A DNA stretch of 64,000 nt, taken from Microbacterium trichothecenolyticum. Its GTDB lineage: Bacteria; Actinomycetota; Actinomycetes; Actinomycetales; Microbacteriaceae. Below are positions 55,815 to 64,000 of the stretch, one piece after another. The position numbers and the translations under genes are program-made. The notes below the pieces were generated by a model. That model worked only from the letters and a program-made list of their open reading frames with translations, had not been told where the DNA came from and searched no databases. Within the stretch, counting starts at the first letter, position 1, and each line of letters opens with the position of its first letter. The stretch lies in contig NZ_JAUTBF010000001.1 in the NCBI RefSeq assembly GCF_030818955.1, forward strand, positions 2,232,001 through 2,296,000, read 5' to 3'.

Positions 55815-57322
55815 CAGATCACCATCACCACGGTCTTGGTCTCCAGGTAGTTCTCCAGGCCCTGCGGCCCGTTCTCGTATCCCCATCCCGACTCCTTGTG
55901 CCCGCCCTTGGGCAGCTCCGGGCCGAGGAACGAGTGACAGTTGACCCACACCGTCCCCGCCTGCAGCCGGGCGGCCGTGCGGTGGGCGTCGCTGAGGCCT
56001 CGGGTCCAGACGCTCGCGGCGAGACCGTAGGGCGAGTCGTTGGCCCAGCCGACGACCTCGTCGATGTCGTCGTAGGGGGTCACGACGGCGACGGGGCCGA
56101 AGATCTCCTCGCGCATGAGGCGCATATCGGGACGGGCTCCCGTGACCACCGTGGGTGCGTAGAAGGTGCCGGCCGGGCCGCTGCGCTCACCGCCGGTCAC
56201 GATCTCGGCGCCCTCGGCACGCCCCTCGTCGATGTACGCCGCGACGCGATCGGCCTGCGTCCGGCTGACGAGCGGACCCAGATCGGACGCGGCATCGAGG
56301 CCGTGGCCGAGGCGGAGCCCCGCACCGAATGCGGCCATGCCGTCGACGACATCGCGGTACACGTCGCGGTGCGCGTATACCCGGGCGCTCGCGACGCACA
56401 CCTGGCCGCCGTTATCGAAGATGCCGCGCGAAATCCCCTCGACCGCGGCCGCCAGATCGGCGTCGGGCAGGACGATGGCGGGCGACTTGCCGCCGAGCTC
56501 GAGCGTGAGGCGCGTGAGCCGGCCGGCGGCGGAGGCCACGAGCCGCTTGCCGACCGCCGTCGAGCCCGTGAAGGCGAGCTTGTCGACGCCCGGGGCATCC
56601 GCGAGGGCCTGACCGGCTTCGGCGCCGTACCCGGTGACGACGTTCACGACACCGTCGGGGACCCCGGCCTCCTGGAGCAGGCGGGCCAGGTACAGGGCGC
56701 TGAGCGGGGTGTTCTCGGCGGGCTTGAGCACGATGGTGCATCCGGCGGCGAGGGCGGGGGCGAGCTTCATCGCCGTCATGATCAGCGGGGAGTTCCACGG
56801 CACGATCGCGGCCACCACGCCGACGGGCTCACGGCGCGTGTACGCGAAGACCTCCTTGTCAGGGGGCGTCCGGCTCAGCGAGGTGGGAATCGTCTCGCCG
56901 AGGATCTTCGTCGGCCACCCCGCGTAGTACCGGAACTGGTTGATCGCGGCGGGCACCTCGCCGAAACGCGAGGTGCGCAGGTTCTTGCCCTGGTCGAGGG
57001 TCTCGATCTCGGCCAGGTCGTCGAGGTGCTCCTGCATGAGGTCGGCGATCCGCCACAGCAGAGCGCCGCGATCGGCGGGGCGCATCCGCCCCCACGGCCC
57101 CTCGAGGGCGGTGCGGGCGGCCGGCACCGCGGCGGCGACGTCGGCCTCGCGTCCGCGGGCGACCTCGGCGATCGTCCGCCCCGTCGCGGGGTCGAGGGTC
57201 GCGAAGCGCTCACCGGCGACCGCGTCCGTCCACCGACCCCCGATGAGCAGGCGCCCGGGATCGTCGGCGAGGAACGCGTTCACCCTCGCACGCAGCGGGG
57301 TCGGGGAGAGGTCGATGGTCAT
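55814..57322 (-). CDS. NAD(P)-dependent aldehyde dehydrogenase
   Basis: 502 residues of the ALDH superfamily with catalytic Glu in LELGGKSP and nucleophile Cys in NGGQVCVASARV; cofactor region VPWNSPL and FTGSTAVGK. Good AGGAGC site. The gap to the amidohydrolase is 10 bp. Likely oxidises the aldehyde made by the TPP decarboxylase or the GMC enzyme. Confidence 0.95.
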   Translation of the reverse strand: MTIDLSPTPLRARVNAFLADDPGRLLIGGRWTDAVAGERFATLDPATGRTIAEVARGREADVAAAVPAARTALEGPWGRMRPADRGALLWRIADLMQEHLDDLAEIETLDQGKNLRTSRFGEVPAAINQFRYYAGWPTKILGETIPTSLSRTPPDKEVFAYTRREPVGVVAAIVPWNSPLIMTAMKLAPALAAGCTIVLKPAENTPLSALYLARLLQEAGVPDGVVNVVTGYGAEAGQALADAPGVDKLAFTGSTAVGKRLVASAAGRLTRLTLELGGKSPAIVLPDADLAAAVEGISRGIFDNGGQVCVASARVYAHRDVYRDVVDGMAAFGAGLRLGHGLDAASDLGPLVSRTQADRVAAYIDEGRAEGAEIVTGGERSGPAGTFYAPTVVTGARPDMRLMREEIFGPVAVVTPYDDIDEVVGWANDSPYGLAASVWTRGLSDAHRTAARLQAGTVWVNCHSFLGPELPKGGHKESGWGYENGPQGLENYLETKTVVMVI

Positions 57323-57332
57323 GCTGCTCCTG

Positions 57333-58706
57333 TCACCCGTGGAAGAGTCCGGCGGGGTCGTCCTGCGCGGCCAACCAGGCCGAGCGGCGTGCGAACAGGC
57401 CCGGCACGAGCGCGCGGACGCGGTCGATGATCTCGGCGAGATCGGCGTTCACGAGCCGGCCGTCGCGCACGACGATCTCGCCGTCGACCATCGTCAGGTC
57501 GACGTCGGAACCGCGGACGGCGTGGACGAGGTTGTGGTGGATGTTCGCGTAATCGCCTGCCGGCAGCAGGGGCGTCATCCGCGGGGTGTCGGTGCGCACG
57601 GCCACGAGGTCGGCCTTACGCCCCACGGTGATCGCCCCGAGCTCATCGCCTCGGCCGATGGCCGCGGCCCCGCCGCGCGTGGCCATGCGCAGCACGTCCC
57701 ACGAGTCCATCGCGGCGGCATCCATCGTCCGGAGCTTGCCCAGCAGAGAGGCGACCTTCATCTCCTCGAACATGTCGAGGTTGTTGTTCTCCTTCTCGCC
57801 GTCCGTACCCAGACCCACGTTGACGCCGGCCGCGAGCATCTCGGCGACGGGTGCCATGCCGCTGGCGAGCTTCATGTTGGACACCGGGTTGTGCGAAACG
57901 CCGACGCCGCGCGCGGCGATGAGGTCGACCTCGGAGTCATCCAGCCACACCGCGTGGGCGATCATGGTGCGCGGAGCGTCGAAGAACCCCAGCTGCTCGA
58001 GGGCGAACATCGGCCGCGCGCCGTGGCGTTCCGCGAAATCGGCCAGCTCCAGCTCGGACTCGCTGCAGTGCGTGTACAGACCGGTGTCGTACTCGCGCGC
58101 CAGCGCGACGGCTCGGCGCTGGCCGGCGGCATCGGCGTAGAACGGGTGCTCCAGACCCACCCAGGGCATCACGCGGCCGTTCGCCGCTCCGGTGTATCGG
58201 CTCAGCATCCGCTCGTTGTCGTCGAGGGTGTCGAAGTAGTCGAAGTCGGGGTGCGCGCCGACGTAGTTGACCGTGACCACCCGGTTGCCGAGGGCGGTCG
58301 CGGCGCGCACGGCACCGTCCATGAACCGCCACATGTCGACCACCGTGGTCGTGCCCGACAGCAGCCCCTCGGCGTAGCAGAGCCACGCGGCGGCCTCGGC
58401 CTCGTCGGGGCGCAGGACCCGGTGCATCGGATCGATGTGCAGCCGCAGCCACTCCCATACCGGTAGGTGCTCCGCCGTGCCGCGCAGCATGCCCGAGTGG
58501 TGGTGAGCGTTCACGAGGCCGGGCATGAGGAGCCGGTTCGGCAGGTCGACGCGCGCGGCCTCGGGATGGGCGGCGGCGAGATCTGCGGCCGGGCCGACGG
58601 CTGCGACCGTGTCACCGGTGACGAGGACCGCGGCATCCGAGAGGACGTCGAGGGCGTCGTTCATCGTCACGACGAGGTCGGGCACGAGCAGCGTGGAGCG
58701 GGGCAC
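57333..58706 (-). CDS. Amidohydrolase of the ATZ/TRZ (cog0402) deaminase group
   Basis: 457 residues with the metal-dependent TIM barrel: NAHHHSGM (HxH), THCSESELE (His and Glu), AHAVWL and LGTDGEKENN (Asp). The group deaminates or dechlorinates N-heterocycles (S-adenosylhomocysteine, 8-oxoguanine, isoxanthopterin, s-triazines). HCSES lies where 8-oxoguanine/SAH deaminases have HxxE. GTG start. First enzyme gene after the regulator, which suggests it opens the pathway. Confidence 0.88.
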   Translation of the reverse strand: MPRSTLLVPDLVVTMNDALDVLSDAAVLVTGDTVAAVGPAADLAAAHPEAARVDLPNRLLMPGLVNAHHHSGMLRGTAEHLPVWEWLRLHIDPMHRVLRPDEAEAAAWLCYAEGLLSGTTTVVDMWRFMDGAVRAATALGNRVVTVNYVGAHPDFDYFDTLDDNERMLSRYTGAANGRVMPWVGLEHPFYADAAGQRRAVALAREYDTGLYTHCSESELELADFAERHGARPMFALEQLGFFDAPRTMIAHAVWLDDSEVDLIAARGVGVSHNPVSNMKLASGMAPVAEMLAAGVNVGLGTDGEKENNNLDMFEEMKVASLLGKLRTMDAAAMDSWDVLRMATRGGAAAIGRGDELGAITVGRKADLVAVRTDTPRMTPLLPAGDYANIHHNLVHAVRGSDVDLTMVDGEIVVRDGRLVNADLAEIIDRVRALVPGLFARRSAWLAAQDDPAGLFHG

Positions 58707-58731
58707 GCTCTGATCGTAAGGACTTAACTTT

Positions 58732-58748
58732 GATAGCCCGTGGCTATC
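58732..58748. promoter_or_regulatory. Perfect palindrome between the XRE regulator and the amidohydrolase
   Basis: GATAGCC-CGT-GGCTATC, a 7-bp inverted repeat with a 3-bp centre, in the 45-bp gap. It is sized for a homodimeric XRE repressor and sits before the catabolic genes. A role as a short hairpin is possible but less likely. Confidence 0.5.
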
Positions 58749-58751
58749 GCA

Positions 58752-59348
58752 TTACGGTCCTGTTTCTCCGCGGACCGACGCGTAGACGAGCAGAACCGTC
58801 GCCGTGCCGTCCCCGCGGATCTCCCACCGGTTGCGCAGCGCACCCGGATGCCACAGGGCGTCGCCGGGGCCCAGCTCCCACTCACCGCGACCCTCGATCG
58901 TCGCGACGATAGCGCCGTCGACGACGTACGACGTGATCTCACCGTCGGACTCGAACCAGTCACCGGTGTAGGGCCCGACGAGGCGATACTCCTGCACGTT
59001 CGCACCGCGGGCGCTGCCGGAGGACAGCACGCGGCTGGTCGCCCGCTCGTCCGACTCCCTGACGCGCACCCGCCTCGCATCGATTCCCCGCGTGAGGTAG
59101 ATGGGCTCGGGCTCGGCCACGGAGGGCAGCAGCTCCGACGGCGATATACCGAGCCCCTTGGCGAGACGGAACAGCGTGACCACGGAGGGCATCGTCTGCC
59201 CGCCCTCGATCTGACTCAGGAACGGCTGGCTGATCTCTGCGGCAGCGGCGAGCGCGCGCATCGACAGCCCGCGTTCGGTGCGGGCCGCACGCACCGCCCG
59301 CCCGAGCGCGACGCCGATCGCAGACTCGGCGGGAGTTGCGGTGGACAC
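58752..59348 (-). CDS. XRE-family regulator with C-terminal cupin domain
   Basis: 198 residues. Helix-turn-helix near residues 20-70 (LSMRALAAAAEISQPFLSQI; MPSVVTLFRLAKGL) and a cupin fold (~110-190) with GDALWHPG. Regulators of this plan (PuuR/SutR-like) sense a small metabolite through the cupin pocket. GTG start. It heads the minus-strand catabolic operon, so it probably controls it together with the palindrome at its 3' end. Confidence 0.9.
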   Translation of the reverse strand: MSTATPAESAIGVALGRAVRAARTERGLSMRALAAAAEISQPFLSQIEGGQTMPSVVTLFRLAKGLGISPSELLPSVAEPEPIYLTRGIDARRVRVRESDERATSRVLSSGSARGANVQEYRLVGPYTGDWFESDGEITSYVVDGAIVATIEGRGEWELGPGDALWHPGALRNRWEIRGDGTATVLLVYASVRGETGP

Positions 59349-59434
59349 GCCCCCACCCTAGGCCGTTCTGCACGCCCGGCGCGGGCGCAGAGGGCGGGGA
59401 GGCGACCGCGGGCACCCCGTGATGTAATGCACAT

Positions 59435-59950
59435 ATGCACCTCAACCCTTACGGCGAATATGCGGTGCTGCTCGCCGCATCGCTCGCGAACGACTGGCCG
59501 GCGGACCGTGCGGGCATCGAGCAGCGCACGCGGGAGAGGGGGATGACGATGACATTCCCCGTGGCATCCGACGATCACGCACGCACCCGCGCCGTCATCG
59601 ACGACTGGCTGCGGGTCGTCGACGAGAGCGACCCCGACGCGCGCGCAGCCTTGTTGAACGCCCAGATGGCCGCCGTCACGGCATATCCGCGGTTGACCGA
59701 CCACGACGGCGAGGGCTGGCACCTGCACTATCGCGACAGCGACGAGGCCCTGCCCCGCGTGTTGGCGGCCGTGATCTCGGTCGGAACCTCGCTGCACCTC
59801 GTCACGCGCGGCATGAACCGGTTGGGCCGCTGTGCCGCCGAGCCCTGCGATCACGTCGTCGTCGACGTCACCCGCAACGGCCGCCAGCGCTACTGCTCGG
59901 TGCGGTGCGCGAACCGCGCCGCCGTTCGGCGGCACCGCGCGCGCGGCTGA
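59435..59950 (+). CDS. CGNR zinc-finger stress-type regulator
   Basis: 171 residues. The C-terminus has the zinc finger GRCAAEPC ... RYCSVRCANRAAVRRHR; the signature CGNR tetrad reads CANR here. The N-terminal domain (LNPYGEYAVLLAASLANDW; SDEALPRVLAAVI) is the ABATE-type ligand domain of the family. Divergent from the XRE operon, sharing a ~86-bp promoter region; probably DNA-binding. The mRNA may have little or no leader. Confidence 0.88.
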   Translation: MHLNPYGEYAVLLAASLANDWPADRAGIEQRTRERGMTMTFPVASDDHARTRAVIDDWLRVVDESDPDARAALLNAQMAAVTAYPRLTDHDGEGWHLHYRDSDEALPRVLAAVISVGTSLHLVTRGMNRLGRCAAEPCDHVVVDVTRNGRQRYCSVRCANRAAVRRHRARG

Positions 59951-60153
59951 ACCCACCCGCCCCGCGTTGCGCGCACGGGAGGGCGAGGGATGAAGGAGGA
60001 TCCCGGCCGCCCTCCGGCCCTCCGCTCCCCCCTGGCCCTCCGCCCGTCACGCCGCGGCAGGCCACTACCAGCACCCACGCGACCGCGACGGGGGATGGCG
60101 GAACACCGCCGACCCCGCCTACGTTGCTGAAGAAACCAACGACAGGAGGCGCG

Positions 60154-60492
60154 ATGAGCGACGAACTGACCGTGACGCGTAACGACGACGCCCACCGCTA
60201 CGAGATCCACGTGGACGGCGAGTTGGGCGGTTTCCTCGAGTTCCGCCCCGCCGGCGCTGACCGCACCGTCCTTCCCCACACCGAGCTCGACCCCGCCTTC
60301 ACCGGCCGCGGCCTGGGCAAGGCGCTGGCGAGCGAGGCGCTGGCCGACCTCGCCCGCCGGGGCGGCACCGTCATCCCCACCTGCCCGTTCGTCGCGCACT
60401 ACCTGCGCGAGCACGAGGTCCCCGGTCTCGTGATCGAGTGGCCGAGCGACGACGATGCCGCCGAGGCGGCGAGTCCCGGCGAACCCGCATGA
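60154..60492 (+). CDS. GNAT-type N-acetyltransferase (YjdJ-like)
   Basis: 112 residues of the small COG2388-type GNAT fold. Acetyl-CoA pocket residues FTGRGLGKALASEAL, then VIPTCPFVAHYLREH. ACAGGAGG precedes the ATG. Overlaps the pirin start (ATGA), so the two are co-translated. Substrate unknown. Confidence 0.9.
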   Translation: MSDELTVTRNDDAHRYEIHVDGELGGFLEFRPAGADRTVLPHTELDPAFTGRGLGKALASEALADLARRGGTVIPTCPFVAHYLREHEVPGLVIEWPSDDDAAEAASPGEPA

Positions 60493-61511
60493 CCCGCCTC
60501 GACGTCGCCCCCGAGGCATCCGAAAGCCCCCTCGCCTGCGACGGGCCGCGCGCCCTCGTGGTCGAGGCCCGCGAGGTGCCCCTGGGCGGCGTCCGAGGCA
60601 TGGAGGTGCACCGCACCCTGCCGCACCGGGCGCTGCCGTTGGTCGGCGCCTGGTGCTTCCTCGACCGTTTCGGCCCGCAGGACACGCTCATGCGCGTCGA
60701 GCCGCATCCGCACATCGGCCTGCAGACGGTGACGTGGCCGATCGTGGGCGAGGTACGGCATCGGGATGCCGTGGGCAGCGACGTCGTCGTGCGCCCGGGG
60801 GCGCTGAACCTCATGACCAGCGGTGCCGGCATCGCCCACTCCGAGTACTCGGTCGGCGACGACCCGATCCCCCTCGACGCCCTCCAGCTGTGGGTCGCCC
60901 TGCCCGAGACCCGCCGCCACGGCGGCCCCGCTTTCGAGCGGCACGAGAATCTGCCGATCCTCGACCTCGGCGACGGGGCCGACGCGGTCGTCGTGATGGG
61001 CCGGCTCGGCGACGTGGTCTCGCCCGCGACCGTGCACACCCCGATCGTGGGGGCTGAGCTGCGCCTGCCCGCCGGCTCGACGGTGCGTATTCCCCTGCGC
61101 CCCGGCTGGGAGCACGCCCTCTACGGCATGACCGGTCGCGCAACCGCGGTCACCGGGATGGATGCCGTCGACGCCGACGCCGCACGGCGGCCCGCCCCCG
61201 CTCCCGAGCCGGGCACGACGGCATCCGTCGACGACAGCCGACTGCTGTACCTCGGCCGCGGGCGCGACCACATCGAGCTGCACAGCGACGAGGGCGCGCG
61301 GGTGTTCCTGCTCGGCGGCGAACCCTTCGAGGCCGACATCGTGATGTGGTGGAACTTCGTGGGCCGCTCGCACGACGAGATCGTCGAGGCGCGCGAGGCC
61401 TGGGAGGCGCACGCCGACCGCTTCGGGACGGTCATCGACCACGGACCCGAGCGCATCCCCGCTCCCCCGCTGCCGGCCGTGCGCCTGAAACCCCGGCGCC
61501 GCCGAGCCTGA
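60489..61511 (+). CDS. Pirin family protein
   Basis: 340 residues, bicupin. The N-terminal cupin has the metal ligands HPHIGL and a later HSE (AGIAHSEYSV). The C-terminal cupin carries GEPFEADIVMWWNFVGRS, a pirin hallmark. Pirins act as quercetin-dioxygenase-like enzymes or regulators. ATG at 60489 overlaps the GNAT stop. Confidence 0.93.
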   Translation: MTRLDVAPEASESPLACDGPRALVVEAREVPLGGVRGMEVHRTLPHRALPLVGAWCFLDRFGPQDTLMRVEPHPHIGLQTVTWPIVGEVRHRDAVGSDVVVRPGALNLMTSGAGIAHSEYSVGDDPIPLDALQLWVALPETRRHGGPAFERHENLPILDLGDGADAVVVMGRLGDVVSPATVHTPIVGAELRLPAGSTVRIPLRPGWEHALYGMTGRATAVTGMDAVDADAARRPAPAPEPGTTASVDDSRLLYLGRGRDHIELHSDEGARVFLLGGEPFEADIVMWWNFVGRSHDEIVEAREAWEAHADRFGTVIDHGPERIPAPPLPAVRLKPRRRRA

Positions 61512-61604
61512 GGTGGCCCGACCCGGCGGGCGGCACACCGGGAACGGTGCGGCCGAGTCACGGCATCGCCTCCCCCTAGAATCGGGGAAACCCGAGGAGG
61601 AGCA

Positions 61605-62855
61605 ATGGCCCGGCGCCGTCGCACCGTCGCGCAGCACGCCCGCCTGCGCTCGCCCCACCCGCTCGGCCAGCTGGCGAAACTGCTCGCGGTCGCGGTATCC
61701 GTCGTGCTCGTCTCGACGGTCGGAGTGGCCGCGTACACGGCCTACGACCTCACCACGAGCTTCACCGAAGAGGCCGTCGTCGTCGAGAACCAGCCGGCGG
61801 TGCCACCCGACCTCAGCCAGCTCGAGGGCGGCGTGAACATGATGGTCGTCGGCATCGACGCGTGCGAGGAGAACCTCCGCGAACTGTTCGGCGAGCGCTG
61901 CGAGGGTCCGGATGCCGAGGGGCAGCTGAACGACGTCAACATCCTCGTGCACATCTCCGACGCTCCGCGTCGCGTGACGGTCGTGTCGTTCCCGCGCGAT
62001 CTGCTCTTCGACGCCCCCTCCTGCGACACCGCCGACGGCGACCGCTGGGGCGGCGGCTTCGTGCAGATCAACGAGATCTACTCGTACGGCGGTCTGTCGT
62101 GCGTCATGACGGCGATCTCCGACATGAGCGGGCAACCGGTGCAGTTCGGGGCGATGGTGACCTTCGGCGGCGTCATCGAGATCACCAACGCCATCGGCGG
62201 TGTCGAGGTCTGCCTGGCCAGCGCCATGCGCGACGAGAACACGGCGATCGACTGGCCCGCCGGCCCGCGCACGATCCAGGGCTACGAGGCGCTGCAGTTC
62301 CTGCGCACCCGCTATGGAGTGGGCGGCAGCGACCTCGCGCGCATCAGCAACCAGCAGCAGTACATGTCACGCCTGGCCCGCAAACTCGTCAGCGAGGAGG
62401 TGCTGTCGAACCCGGCGACGGTGTTCCGCCTCGCCTCCACGGGCCTGCGCAACGTCACCCCGACGCAGAGCCTCACCAATCCGCTGACGCTCGTGCAGAT
62501 CGCCACGGCCGTGAAGGACGTGCCGTTCGAGGACATCGTCTTCGTGCAGTACCCGACCGTCACGGCCCGCAGCGATGCGAACCGGGTGGAGCCCAATTAC
62601 GCGGCCGCCCAGGTGCTGTGGGACGCGCTCCTGGCGAACCAGGGGGTCGAGGTGACCGGAGAGGCCGGCGCGAACGGCGGAGTCGTGATCGCCGAGCCGG
62701 CCCCGAGCGAGCCGACCCCGAGCGACACCCCGACCGAGGACGAGAGCGTCGAACCCGGCACCGTCGACCCGGTCACCGGGGCTGTGGCCCTGCCCGAGTC
62801 GATCACCGGCTCCAGCGCCGCCCAGCAGACCTGCAGCGCCGGCGTGGTCAACTGA
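61605..62855 (+). CDS. LytR-CpsA-Psr (LCP) family wall-polymer transferase
   Basis: 416 residues. Basic cytoplasmic N-terminus, one transmembrane helix (~25-47), LCP domain (~75-330) with VVSFPRDLLFD (the conserved Arg/Asp), ALQFLRTRYGVGGSD-type catalytic region and RISNQQQ, then a Thr/Pro/Glu-rich tail ending CSAGVVN. LCP enzymes attach teichoic-acid-like or arabinogalactan-like polymers to peptidoglycan from undecaprenyl-linked precursors. GAGGAGGAG precedes the ATG. Confidence 0.93.
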   Translation: MARRRRTVAQHARLRSPHPLGQLAKLLAVAVSVVLVSTVGVAAYTAYDLTTSFTEEAVVVENQPAVPPDLSQLEGGVNMMVVGIDACEENLRELFGERCEGPDAEGQLNDVNILVHISDAPRRVTVVSFPRDLLFDAPSCDTADGDRWGGGFVQINEIYSYGGLSCVMTAISDMSGQPVQFGAMVTFGGVIEITNAIGGVEVCLASAMRDENTAIDWPAGPRTIQGYEALQFLRTRYGVGGSDLARISNQQQYMSRLARKLVSEEVLSNPATVFRLASTGLRNVTPTQSLTNPLTLVQIATAVKDVPFEDIVFVQYPTVTARSDANRVEPNYAAAQVLWDALLANQGVEVTGEAGANGGVVIAEPAPSEPTPSDTPTEDESVEPGTVDPVTGAVALPESITGSSAAQQTCSAGVVN

Positions 62856-62870
62856 CACCACGGGGCGATA

Positions 62871-62896
62871 CGGGATGCCGGGGTCCCGGCATCCCG
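62871..62896. terminator. Bidirectional hairpin terminator
   Basis: A 12-bp perfect inverted repeat CGGGATGCCGGG (62871-62882 with 62885-62896) lies between the convergent LCP and carboxypeptidase genes. Confidence 0.75.
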
Positions 62897-62897
62897 C

Positions 62898-64000
62898 TCA
62901 GTACGTGGGCGCCGCGGGAAGACCGAAGAACTCCTCGAGCGTGGTGTATGCGCCCTCGTGGTACGCGCGGGCCAGCTCGGGACCGATGTAGCGCAGGTGC
63001 CAGGCTTCGGGCTCGTACCCGCTGACCGACTCGCGCCCCTCGACGTACCGGGTGATGAACCCGTACTCCCAGGCGTGATCGCGCACCCAGGCTCCCTGCG
63101 AAGACGCCGCGACGTCGTCGAGCGTCGCGCACGAGCCGTCGCACGGCACGATGTCGACCGCGAGGCCCGACTGGTGCTCGCTGTATCCGGCGCGGGCGCT
63201 CTCTCGATCGGCCGCCTCGACTCCGCCCACGGCTACCCGCCCGGCGTACGTCGACTGCTGGGTCGTATACGAGCGGAAGGCGCTGAGGTAACCGATCTCC
63301 CCCGCGCCCGCATCGGAGGCGGCTCGCACCATGGCGCTCAAGGCCGTCGCCGCGGGGGCCCGCACCGCGGACTGTTCGAGAGCGCGCACGCCGTCGGGCA
63401 TCACGAGATCGTCAGGACGGTAGTCGACCGGGTCGTAGGGGCGCTGCTTGTTCACCACGACCCACTCGCGGTGGGGGTCCGACAGCGAGACGCACGGGGC
63501 GACACCGGATGCCACCGCTGCGCGGAAAGCGTTCCCGCCGCCCGCGGCGGAGATGGCCGCGGCGTCGTCGCCCGAGGCCAGCGCCGAGGTGAAGGCGGGG
63601 TCGTCGCAGGGCGTCGCGCTCGCCGCGACGGCGGCCTGCTGCGGAACCGGCAGGCCCTCGTCAGGCACCGCGGGCGGCCCTGACACCGGGGCCACCACGG
63701 AGTTGTCGGCGACGGTCGCGGAGGCGGCGGTGTCGTGGCGCGCACCGGAGGACGCCGTTGCGATCGCGCTCGCGCACACCACCGCGACGAGGGCGACACC
63801 GGCGAGGGCCGCGAGGCGCCGGCGGCGCGTCACCGGCGCGAGTCCGCTCATCGAGAGCGCTGTGGCGAGCCGGGACGAGCGCCCCGGAGACGACGACGGG
63901 GTGGCCGCGGTCTCTCGCAGGGTACGGCGCGTCGGCGAAGGCGCCGGGATCTGCGCGAGGGCCGCCGTCGCGAGTCGCTCGGCCTCCGCGCGCGCGGCGC
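62898..64000 (-). CDS. M15-family D-alanyl-D-alanine carboxypeptidase, 5' end off the window
   Basis: Trims peptidoglycan stem peptides. VanY-type marks: RSYTTQQSTY, YSEHQSGLAVDIV (His and Asp zinc ligands) and EAWHLRYIG (last zinc His). A transmembrane/signal segment lies before these ([19 protein letters not shown]). An ATG at 63851 has no ribosome-binding site, while the frame stays open to the right edge and translates to well-behaved sequence (RLATAALAQIPAPSPTRRTL), so the real start is probably beyond 64000 and the protein begins with a cytoplasmic segment. If the ATG at 63851 is used the product has 317 residues. Confidence 0.85.
   Translation of the reverse strand, partial: AARAEAERLATAALAQIPAPSPTRRTLRETAATPSSSPGRSSRLATALSMSGLAPVTRRRRLAALAGVALVAVVCASAIATASSGARHDTAASATVADNSVVAPVSGPPAVPDEGLPVPQQAAVAASATPCDDPAFTSALASGDDAAAISAAGGGNAFRAAVASGVAPCVSLSDPHREWVVVNKQRPYDPVDYRPDDLVMPDGVRALEQSAVRAPAATALSAMVRAASDAGAGEIGYLSAFRSYTTQQSTYAGRVAVGGVEAADRESARAGYSEHQSGLAVDIVPCDGSCATLDDVAASSQGAWVRDHAWEYGFITRYVEGRESVSGYEPEAWHLRYIGPELARAYHEGAYTTLEEFFGLPAAPTY

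Overview
The window is high-GC actinobacterial DNA, most likely from the family Microbacteriaceae and probably Microbacterium or a close relative. The reasons are a strong G/C third-position bias, frequent GTG starts, ATGA/GTGA gene overlaps, and the gene repertoire: a minimal ESX-type (type VII) secretion locus without EccE, an LAxTG sorting signal, a CGNR zinc-finger protein and an M15 carboxypeptidase. No rRNA, tRNA, CRISPR array or insertion sequence was seen.

Region 1 (1-23.7 kb) is an arabinose/arabinan island. Three secreted GH43 enzymes (one cut by the left edge) and one clan-A glycoside hydrolase would cut plant-wall polysaccharide outside the cell. A furanose-type ABC importer in the order ytfQ-ytfR-ytfT-yjfF sits in one minus-strand operon with araD-araB-araA, so released L-arabinose can be imported and turned into xylulose 5-phosphate. 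A LacI-family regulator lies just upstream. A recurring 14-bp operator (consensus near TGTKAGCGNTAACA) occurs upstream of ytfQ, of both complete GH43 genes, and of a three-gene cell-surface cassette (WxL-like protein, WxL-interacting DUF916-type protein, small LALTG protein). That suggests one regulon for cutting, holding and importing arabinan. The ytfQ-like gene carries a 1-base frameshift near its 3' end.

Region 2 (23.7-28.6 kb) has a repeat-rich spacer (79-bp direct repeats and a 25-bp tandem repeat), an acyl-CoA oxidase and a RecQ helicase.

Region 3 (28.6-45.5 kb) is a type VII secretion locus in two divergent arms. The minus arm is eccD1, an RDD-FHA protein and eccC. The plus arm holds a WXG100 pair, a small helical protein, a diverged mycosin, a Gly/Ala-rich 511-aa protein, a second WXG100 pair, a second eccD, eccB and a canonical mycosin. 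An FHA protein and a small Cys-containing protein follow on the minus strand. Duplication of the WXG100 pair, EccD and mycosin is the striking feature.

Region 4 (45.8-59.4 kb) has two convergent operons. The plus operon is an NMT1/THI5-type ABC importer (binding protein, ATPase, two permeases) plus two adenosine-deaminase-superfamily enzymes. The minus operon is an XRE-cupin regulator, an ATZ/TRZ-type amidohydrolase, aldehyde dehydrogenase, LLM flavin monooxygenase, a two-subunit TPP decarboxylase and a GMC oxidoreductase. Together they look like uptake and catabolism of an aminated N-heterocycle whose identity cannot be read from sequence.

Region 5 (59.4-64 kb) holds a CGNR zinc-finger protein, a GNAT acetyltransferase, a pirin, a LytR-CpsA-Psr protein and an M15 D-Ala-D-Ala carboxypeptidase that runs off the right edge.
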